This document shows, in pieces, positions 1 to 6,600 of a stretch of 8,643 nucleotides of DNA. Position numbers and translations under genes: made by a program. Each line of letters starts with the position of its first letter. The stretch's first letter is position 1. Below the pieces are notes generated by a model. That model did not search any database. It was not told where the DNA came from and saw nothing but the letters and a program-made list of their open reading frames with translations. The stretch comes from Candidatus Omnitrophota bacterium (GTDB lineage Bacteria; Omnitrophota; Gorgyraeia; 2-02-FULL-51-18; JAGOUK01), in contig JADGBA010000048.1 in the NCBI GenBank assembly GCA_015231685.1, positions 1 through 8,643 of the forward strand. The letters are read 5' to 3'.

Positions 1-1
1 G

Positions 2-64
2 GGTGTGAACACCATGAAGGTCCTCGGCCAAAACATGGCCTGGCTTCTCCAAAAGATCGCGTGA
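2..64 (+). CDS. C-terminal end of a probable flavodoxin / NADPH-dependent FMN reductase family protein (partial)
   Basis: Only the last 20 codons are in the window; the gene begins to the left. The visible tail contains VLGQNMAWLLQKIA before a TGA at 62-64. A final amphipathic helix of the form LG-x-N-M-A-W-LL is what I recall from the ends of flavodoxin-like NADPH-dependent FMN reductases and iron-sulfur flavoproteins, which bind FMN and carry electrons. The stop overlaps the GTG start of the methyltransferase gene by 4 nt (GTGA, 61-64), so this is an upstream member of the same operon. A flavoprotein next to a radical SAM gene could supply the electron that reduces its iron-sulfur cluster, but that is inference. 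The identification rests on a very short segment and could be wrong; the existence of a coding frame here is better supported by the overlap than by the motif. Confidence 0.5.
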   Translation, partial: GVNTMKVLGQNMAWLLQKIA

Positions 65-702
65 ACTGCCCCCTCTGCGGTGGCCCGCCGGGGCGAAACT
101 TGAGCTCGCGCGGACGCGTGTTCCTCGAATGCGGGCACTGCGGCCTGGTGCGCGCCGCGGGGGAAGCGCCGCTCTCCGTCGAGGAAAAGCGGAAACGCTA
201 CCTGCTTCATGAGAATTCGGCCGAAAGTGCGGGTTACCGTGAGTTTCTCTCACAGGCCATCCGCCCGGCCCGGCCGTATCTTGTGCCCGGCGCGAGAGGG
301 CTTGATTTTGGATGCGGCCCGGGGCCCGTGCTCTCCATGCTGCTTCGTGAAGAGGGATTCGTCATGGACGATTATGACCCGCTCTTTTTTGACGGGCCGC
401 TGCGGCCTCCGTATGATTTTGTGTTTTCGACGGAGTGTTTTGAGCACTTTGAGGACCCCGCCGGGGACATCGCGGAGGTCGTTACCCTTGTCCGCGACGG
501 GGGCGTTCTTGCCGTGATGACCGAATTGTGGGATGATTCCGTTGATTTTGGCCGATGGGCTTATACCTACGATGAAACCCACGTGTCGTTCTATTCCTTG
601 AAGACCTTCGGGTACATTGGCCGGAAATTCGGGGTACGGCTGGTGGCGGGAGACAACCGGCGGGTCATGGTGTTCCGCAAGAACGGGAGTAACGGACAAT
701 GA
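61..702 (+). CDS. Class I SAM-dependent methyltransferase with N-terminal Cys4 zinc-ribbon-like motif
   Basis: The product has 213 residues and is probably cytosolic. An N-terminal CPLCGG (Cys3, Cys6) paired with CGHC (Cys24, Cys27) forms a Cys4 zinc-ribbon-like knuckle. A Rossmann-type methyltransferase core follows. LDFGCGPG at residues 81-88 is SAM-binding motif I, the acidic stretch DDYDP (103-107) sits where motif II is expected, and DFVFSTECFEHFEDP (119-133) matches the motif IV/post-motif region of the Methyltransf_11/12/23 type. The length is typical for such small methyltransferases. The GTG start at 61 is chosen because it puts the Cys pair at the N-terminus and overlaps the preceding stop; no clear Shine-Dalgarno sequence precedes it, so translation may depend on coupling. 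The end overlaps the radical SAM start (ATGA, 699-702). The substrate cannot be read from the sequence. The operon suggests a tetrapyrrole or small-molecule target, but a nucleic acid or protein target is equally possible. Confidence 0.85.
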   Translation: MNCPLCGGPPGRNLSSRGRVFLECGHCGLVRAAGEAPLSVEEKRKRYLLHENSAESAGYREFLSQAIRPARPYLVPGARGLDFGCGPGPVLSMLLREEGFVMDDYDPLFFDGPLRPPYDFVFSTECFEHFEDPAGDIAEVVTLVRDGGVLAVMTELWDDSVDFGRWAYTYDETHVSFYSLKTFGYIGRKFGVRLVAGDNRRVMVFRKNGSNGQ

Positions 703-1820
703 TGCAGGTGGATTACGCGAAGCAGCCTTTTTTGGTGATATGGGAGTCGACGCGGGCGTGTGACCTGGCGTGTCTGCACTGCCGTGCAGAGGCTGATTCG
801 ACGCGGGACCCGGAGGAGCTCTCGACCGGGGAAGCGAAGAAGCTCATCCGGGATGTGCAATCGATGGGGACCCCGATCTTTATCATCTCCGGGGGCGATC
901 CGCTGAAGCGCCCGGATTTGATTGAACTGGTCCGGTACTCAAAAGAGTCGGGGCTTCGCACCGGAACGATTCCGGCGGTGACGCCGCTTCTCGTGCCGGA
1001 GCGGATCGACGAACTCAAGAGCGCCGGACTCGATCAGATCGCGTTCAGTCTCGACGCGGCCGATCCGGCGGCGCATGACGCATTTCGGCGGACTGAGGGT
1101 GTTTTTGAGCGGACGATCAAGAGTGTGGAATACGCCAATCGGATCGGCCTGAACGTTCAGATCAATTCGCTCGTCAATGTTCATAATACGGAAAGTCTTG
1201 AAGCGCTCATCACGCTGGTGCGGCGATTGAAGATCGTGTTTTGGGAGGTGTTTTTTTTGGTGCCGACCGGGCGGGGCAGGGAGCTTGAACTCATCAGCGC
1301 CGCCAAATTCGATGCGGCGTTCGACCTGATTTATCGGTTGCACAGGGAAGCGGAATTCGTGATCAAGGTCACGGAAGCGCCGCATTACCGGAAGTATTTT
1401 GTGGACCGAGAGGAGGCCGGGCAGGGAGCGGCTTCCTCGATGGTGCGTTCGGGGGCTATGCCGGGAGCGATCGGCCGTGTTCATGGTCCCGGAGGGAGTC
1501 TGGGGCGGGCCCCTCAAGGGGTGAATTCCGGAAAGGGGTTTTTGTTTGTGTCCCACAAAGGGGAGATCATGCCGAGCGGTTTTTTGCCGATCACCGCGGG
1601 CAATGTCCGCACAGTGACTCTGGGGGAAATCTATCGGGGGCATTCTCTTTTTAAAGATCTGAGGGATACGGCGCTTCTTAAGGGAAAGTGCGGACGCTGC
1701 TCTTTCAAAGAGATGTGCGGCGGTTCCCGCGCCCGCGCTTACGCCCTCACCGGGGATTATCTGGCCGAGGAGCCCTGTTGTTCTTATGAACCCCCGCGCG
1801 GGGATGGAGGGGCGGAATGA
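699..1820 (+). CDS. Radical SAM/SPASM domain protein (TIGR04053-like), possibly heme-related
   Basis: The product has 373 residues. The radical SAM signature CX3CX2C is Cys21, Cys25 and Cys28 in TRACDLACLHCRA; these ligate the 4Fe-4S cluster that cleaves SAM to a 5'-deoxyadenosyl radical. SGGDPL (64-69) is the SAM-binding GGE-type motif. The remaining barrel includes FSLDA (116-120) and the stretch FFLVPTGRGRE (185-195). The C-terminal SPASM/twitch-like region has Cys331, Cys334 and Cys340 in CGRCSFKEMCGGSRARAYA, plus Cys360-Cys361, likely binding an auxiliary cluster. The layout (IWE-TRACDLAC, VFFLVPTGRG, TEAPHYR, GKGFLFVSH, GGSRARAYALTGDYLAE) matches my recollection of family TIGR04053, whose reaction is not established to my knowledge. 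Related SPASM enzymes AhbC, AhbD and NirJ modify heme precursors, and the neighbours HemX-like and HemA favour a tetrapyrrole role here. GGGAG at 685-689 is a good ribosome binding site for the ATG at 699; the ATG at 702 is an alternative start. The gene overlaps both neighbours by 4 nt. Confidence 0.88.
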   Translation: MMQVDYAKQPFLVIWESTRACDLACLHCRAEADSTRDPEELSTGEAKKLIRDVQSMGTPIFIISGGDPLKRPDLIELVRYSKESGLRTGTIPAVTPLLVPERIDELKSAGLDQIAFSLDAADPAAHDAFRRTEGVFERTIKSVEYANRIGLNVQINSLVNVHNTESLEALITLVRRLKIVFWEVFFLVPTGRGRELELISAAKFDAAFDLIYRLHREAEFVIKVTEAPHYRKYFVDREEAGQGAASSMVRSGAMPGAIGRVHGPGGSLGRAPQGVNSGKGFLFVSHKGEIMPSGFLPITAGNVRTVTLGEIYRGHSLFKDLRDTALLKGKCGRCSFKEMCGGSRARAYALTGDYLAEEPCCSYEPPRGDGGAE

Positions 1821-2632
1821 TGGGGGACGGTTTTTTGGACCAGGGATTGATGGCGGCGTTTTTTCTTTATGTGTTGAGTTTCCTGGGTTCGGTTTCTTCG
1901 GTGCGGGCCGAAACCCGTTACGCGGTCCGGGTATCCCGGGCGCTCTTTCTGGCCGGCACCTTTCTGGTTTTGATGCTGGGTGTGCGGGGACTCGCTTTTC
2001 GCGGCCAGGCGCCGGTGTCGTGGGGGCTGGAAACGGTTTTTGGGTGTCTGGTGGCGGCAGGGTTTGTTTCCCTCGTTCTTCGCCGGGGGCAAAAGGGCGG
2101 GGCCCAAAGCCTCGTCATGCCGGGAGCGGGCCTCTTTTTGTGCTTCGCAGCCATTTTGATCCGGGCCTTTTCTTACGGGTCCTCCGGGGGTGATCCGAAT
2201 GCCGTGCGGTCGGCAGTTCTTTTTCATGTCTATTTCTTTGTGATTGCTTTGGCGGCTTTGTCCGTATCCTTTTTCTTTTCGGCGCTTTTTTTGTATCAGG
2301 ATGCACTGATCCGCAGGAAGCGGTTTCCTTCATGGATGAAGTTCTTTCCTCCGCTTGAGCTGACGAGCCGGATTAATTTTTCGAGTCTGACTACAGGAAC
2401 GGCGGGGCTTCTGGCGGGAACCGTGATCGGGGTTGTCGATATCGGCGGACAGACTTCGCGCTGGACGCTTCTCAAAGACCCGATGGTGCTGGTGTCCCTC
2501 ACGGTTCTCGTGGCGCTTCGCGTTTCGCGCGTCAGGCGCGAACGTTTGTGCGCCCTCTTGTCTCTGACTGCTTACGCGGCGACCCTCATCGCCCTCGTTC
2601 TGAGCGGAAGCATGGGGGGAGGCGTGCATTGA
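1817..2632 (+). CDS. CcsA/ResC/HemX-type cytochrome c assembly membrane protein
   Basis: The product has 271 residues and about eight hydrophobic segments (roughly 7-28, 42-59, 70-88, 98-116, 133-160, 189-209, 222-237 and 243-263), so it is an integral inner-membrane protein. The block LYQDALIRRKRF, then FPPLELTSRINFSSL, then TAGLLAGTVIG (159-205), followed by LKDP (219-222), matches the second half of HemX/CcsA proteins, where a charged loop is followed by an LTxGxxxG helix and a DP motif. His137 at the start of a helix sits where the family has a conserved heme-associated histidine. The tryptophan-rich WWD signature of true CcsA heme-handling proteins is not present, which points to the HemX-like branch. 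HemX-type genes commonly sit beside hemA, and in Bacillus HemX lowers the cellular level of HemA protein. GGAGG at 1806-1810 lies 6 nt before the ATG. The gene overlaps the radical SAM gene (ATGA) and hemA (TTGA). Confidence 0.82.
   Translation: MMGDGFLDQGLMAAFFLYVLSFLGSVSSVRAETRYAVRVSRALFLAGTFLVLMLGVRGLAFRGQAPVSWGLETVFGCLVAAGFVSLVLRRGQKGGAQSLVMPGAGLFLCFAAILIRAFSYGSSGGDPNAVRSAVLFHVYFFVIALAALSVSFFFSALFLYQDALIRRKRFPSWMKFFPPLELTSRINFSSLTTGTAGLLAGTVIGVVDIGGQTSRWTLLKDPMVLVSLTVLVALRVSRVRRERLCALLSLTAYAATLIALVLSGSMGGGVH
2618..2631 (+). promoter_or_regulatory. Ribosome binding site and TTG start of hemA
   Basis: GGAGG at 2618-2622, inside the last codons of the HemX-like gene, is followed after 6 nt by TTG at 2629-2631, the start that aligns with the conserved HemA N-terminus. 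The TTG shares bases with the TGA stop of the upstream gene (TTGA), so re-initiation by the terminating ribosome is likely. A weak start codon on the committed enzyme of the pathway may keep its synthesis low; this last point is inference. The GTG at 2635 would leave a 12-nt spacing, which is less favourable. Confidence 0.6.
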
Positions 2633-3642
2633 GCGTGGCGGTTCTCGGCCTCAGCCATCACACTTCATCCGTCGAGGTTCTGGAGAAGTTTGCCTTCCGG
2701 GATGAACGCCTCGAGCGTCTGGAAGAGCGGCTGCGTGCTGTCGGGGGATTGCGGGAGCACGTGGTGCTTTCCACCTGCAACCGCTCGGAGATTTATGCGC
2801 ATGTCGGGGACGCGGATACCTTCAGGCGGGAGGTGACCGCTATTCTGGCCGATCTCTCAGGAGTGGACCGCCTGAGGTGCGACAGCCATTTGTACCTCAA
2901 GAAGGACGCGGAGGCCGTGCGGCATCTCTTCCGTGTTGCCGCGGGCATGGATTCCATGGCGCTGGGGGAGACCGAAATCCTCGGGCAAGTCAAGGCATCC
3001 TATCTTCGCTCCCATGAGGCCGGCCGCACAGGCGCTCGGCTCAACAAACTTTTTCAGAAGGCGCTGCATATCGGCAAGAACGTCCGCACACACACGGCAC
3101 TGGGGAGGGGCAAGGTCAGCGTCGCCTCCATCGCGGTGGACATGGCGCGCAGGATTTTTATGGATTTGTCGTTAAGAACCGTGGTGCTTCTTGGGGCCGG
3201 CGAGATGGGGGCACAGGCGCTGGAATCCCTCGGGTCCAAAGGTGCGGGGAGATTGCTTGTCCTGAATCGTCATCCGGACCGCGCGCGTGAGCTGGCCTCA
3301 CGCTTCGGTGGGGAGTCGATGGATTTCGCGCGGATGGATGAAGCTGCGCGTGAGGCGGATATCCTGATCGCGTCGACGGCCGTGGAGGACGCAATCATCG
3401 ACCGGTCCAGAGCGAAGGACTGGATGGAAAAGCGCCGCAAAGGATCGCTTCTTCTTCTGGATCTGGGCATTCCCCGCAACATCGAGGCGGAGGTCGCGGA
3501 ACTCGACGGAGTCTATCTCTTCAATCTCGATGATTTGAAAGAAATCTCCGAGGAGAATCTTCGCGAGAGACAGAAGGCGATCGCAGACTGCGACGTCCTC
3601 ATCGACCGGGCCGTCGCGGTCTTCGTTCCGATGCGCGCGTGA
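2629..3642 (+). CDS. hemA: Glutamyl-tRNA reductase, short form lacking the C-terminal dimerisation domain
   Basis: HemA reduces glutamyl-tRNA(Glu) to glutamate-1-semialdehyde with NADPH, the first step of C5-pathway tetrapyrrole synthesis in the cytosol. From the TTG at 2629 the protein has 337 residues. The catalytic domain shows VLGLSHHTSS (5-14), STCNRSEIYA (48-57) with the nucleophile Cys50, and the family signature GMDSMALGETEILGQVKASY (106-125). The NADPH-binding domain has LLGAGEMG (187-194), VLNRHPDRA (211-219) and LLDLGIPRNIE (276-286). The protein stops at residue 337, near the end of the linker helix after YLFNLDDLKEISEENLRER; usual family members have 400-450 residues, with a dimerisation domain after this point. 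A longer frame can be opened at the GTG at 2548, but that extension has no family resemblance and lies inside the HemX-like gene. TTG 2629 is preferred because GGAGG (2618-2622) is 6 nt upstream and it overlaps the previous stop; GTG 2635 is the alternative. Identity is nearly certain. Confidence 0.95.
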   Translation: MSVAVLGLSHHTSSVEVLEKFAFRDERLERLEERLRAVGGLREHVVLSTCNRSEIYAHVGDADTFRREVTAILADLSGVDRLRCDSHLYLKKDAEAVRHLFRVAAGMDSMALGETEILGQVKASYLRSHEAGRTGARLNKLFQKALHIGKNVRTHTALGRGKVSVASIAVDMARRIFMDLSLRTVVLLGAGEMGAQALESLGSKGAGRLLVLNRHPDRARELASRFGGESMDFARMDEAAREADILIASTAVEDAIIDRSRAKDWMEKRRKGSLLLLDLGIPRNIEAEVAELDGVYLFNLDDLKEISEENLRERQKAIADCDVLIDRAVAVFVPMRA

Positions 3643-3657
3643 ACTCTTCCGCGGGAC
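3643..3657. other. 15-bp spacer between convergent genes
   Basis: Only 15 bp separate the stop of hemA from the stop of the minus-strand giant gene. I see no stem-loop followed by a T-run on either strand here, so transcription of each unit probably ends inside the opposite gene or by a factor-dependent mechanism. The spacer also leaves no room for a missing HemA C-terminal domain. Confidence 0.7.
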
Positions 3658-6600
3658 TCAGGCCGAGACCGATACCGCGAAGAGCATATTGCGGATCACG
3701 TTGACCATCCGGCCCACGTCAACACGAACGAGAAGTTGAAGCGCTTCCCGCGGCGTCCAGTCCTTGTCCTCGTTGACCTTCGCGTAGAGATCCGCCTTCG
3801 TCAGATGTCCGCTTGAACGGCGATTGATCGCCTTGAACACCTTGTCGCTGATGTTTTCCGGATTGGACGCTTCGAACGCTTCCGGTGTGCCTTCGCCGTT
3901 GGTGACGCTCGCGACGTAGGCGTGCGCGAAACCGATAGCCCTGAGAAAGTCGGGAATATCCTTCGGGTTGGCCGCCCGGATGGCAAAGTCCGCGGCGCTC
4001 TCCATCTTGGAGCCCATGCCCTGGACGTAGATATTGACCGCCATCTCATTGCGCGAAGGCAGTTCACCGTACACGTAACCCAGGGCAAGAAAAGCATCCA
4101 GCGCGGCATCGATTTGTCCGTTCTTCAGGGCGCGCAGCTTTTGGACCTGTTTCGGATTCAGATGAAAGAAGCCAAGGGCCCCCCAGGGCTGTTGCCGGGA
4201 TTGCCGGGCGTCCGCGAGACGAAGCTCCAGCTGCATGCTGGCGATCTCCGAATCCTCAATCGCGAGGATGTCTTCAAGAGGGACGATGTAATGGGCCTCG
4301 ACGGCGTGAATTCCCTGATTGACCTCATTCACATCCTTCAGCGAATCGCTTCTCGCGGCCAACGCTTCGATCATCACGTCGGCGGGAGTTTGGGCGCCGT
4401 CTTCTTTGGAGGCGATGCGCAAGTCCAGCGCATCGGCGGCGTTGAACCTCCCCATTTCCTTTCCGGCGATGGCCAACACCAGGTCCCGGCCGTCTTTGCG
4501 GGCTTCGACGACGGACAGGGAGACCCGGTCGTCCCCGACTTCCCAGGCGCAGGCGAATTGCCTGGTTTGATTCAAGGCGATGGGGTTTTCGTAGATCGTC
4601 GCGGCGGCGAGTTGCATCAAAAACGGCTTCTGTTCGGGTGAGGGGAGGACGGAATCGAGACCGGCTTGTGTGATTTCCTCAAATATCGGAAGGTCCGATA
4701 TCGGAGCTGAGGGCAGCCTCGAAGCGGCGGTGTCTGCGGCTGTCGCGGACGGGGCGGACACGCGAGAGCCTGCAGCGCCGGCCTCGACCTGCCGGATGGC
4801 ATCCTCGGCGATTTGCAGGGCCTCCTTGTCGGCGGCAAGCATGTGCGTTGTCAGCTCAGCGTCCGTTGCGGACGCCCCCGCTTTGGTTTGCACATAAAAG
4901 CGGATTTTGGGCTCGGTGCCTGAGGGGCGGATGGTCAGATAGCTCATTCCTCCCTCGAGATAAAACCGGATGCCTTCTTCCGGAAACCAGCTTTGCAGGT
5001 CCCGCAGTTGCGTTCCCAGGGCAAGGTAATCCTCAAGATCAGCGAACGCCTCGACCGGGAAATTGGCCGCATCCGCGTATTTTTGCTGTTCCGGGATAAA
5101 GATGGTGACGTTTTCGACATCTGTGTCGTTAAAACGAATCTTCTCACCTCGTTTGCACCGTTGAACCATTTCCAGAACAGAGCGCAACGCGCTGATCTTG
5201 GCCGCGTTTCCGGCTTCGCCTGTTTCGAATTTTTTGCTCTGGTTTGTGGTGGCGAAATACCCGATGTCGGGATTCATGTACACGTGTTTGCGCAGGTATC
5301 CGTTGAGGTCAAGTCCCTCCACCTCCCGGGCATACGCGAGAACTTCCAGCGTCAGAGCGGCCGCCATCAGGCCGTCCTTTTCGAGCGTGTGGCCGCCTGT
5401 GCCCAGACGGTCACAGGGGGCGTCCGCGGCCAGAGGTTCCAGGCTTTCCCAGTAACGGTCATGGTTTTCTTTGCCGCGGAGCGCGAGAAAACGTTCCTCC
5501 ATGACGTAGCCCGCCGGGGTAAGGCGCAGAACACCATGCTCGGCCAGGTACTCAAGCGTCGCCTTGATTTCTCCCGCCTCATAACCAAAAAGTGAATTCT
5601 GTTTGAGCGACATCAGGGGGTCTTGCTGGGACGGGACAATGCGGCCGTTATCGGTATTGAGTTTGTAATCGTTGTGGATCTGGAACATTCTCAGGATGGC
5701 GTAGAATGCCGTCGGACCGCCTCCGATGCTGAATCCGCCGCTTTCTTCACAGCCGCCGAGGTTGATTTTGCCCAGGCGCCAGCCCTTCTTAACCTCTTCG
5801 GCAACCAAGGAGAACCCGACATAGGGCTCGATCGTTTCGAGTTCCATGCTCGTGTTGCGGTTGCGGACATATTGCTCCAATGACGCCAGCGCATCGGTCG
5901 TGACGTGTGTTTTGATGAGGGTGTACTGCAGACCGGCGGGCACATCACCGCTCTTGAGCCGATCGATCAAACGGTCAATTCGGTATTTCATGATCACGGT
6001 CCAGTTGTCGTTCGCGGACAGGAGGCGCAAGCCGCCGTACCCGGGAGGGGCGGTGACGTTCGCATTCGGCGCGTGGAAGACGAGTTGAGTTTCGCGTTCC
6101 TTTTGGGTCGGCGGCAGGTGTTCGGGGCTGATGGGCGTGCCTATCCCGAGGCGGTCCGCGTCCGGATCTGTGCCCATGGTAACGTCAATGTCCAAAGCCT
6201 CGGTGTCGTCCATTCCCGCGCTTCTGGTCTGCCGGAGGTATTGATCGATGGTGACTTCCCACGGTCTGGCGTTGCCGGCGGAATTGCCCGGATCCGGAAT
6301 AAGAGAATCCTTCCGGCCCTCCGCGTCCTTATGGGTCGAAAACAGCGTGAACATGCTGTCGGGCTCACTGAATGCCGAAACCACACGGACGCGCTGAGCG
6401 GGGACTCCCAGTCGCTGCATCACACGCATGAAGGCCTCCCGGCCGCAACCATAGAAAGGGGAATACAAGATGCCGATCTTGGCGGCGACTCTGCGGACCA
6501 TGGCCAGGTCCATCACATGGCTGACAACGTGCCGGGCGTGGTTATTGTGGATATCCACGTGCTTGCGGCCCTGACCGGGCGCGCCGGAAATGTCGTGGCT

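Noticed and set aside
2548..2628. N-terminal extension of HemA from the GTG at 2548
   Set aside because: The extension overlaps the end of the HemX-like gene, has no counterpart in the family, and a good ribosome binding site precedes TTG 2629.
4683..4701. Perfect 8-bp inverted repeat with a 3-nt loop (ATATCGGA / TCCGATAT)
   Set aside because: It lies inside the giant coding sequence, has no T-run on either side, and is likely a chance structure.
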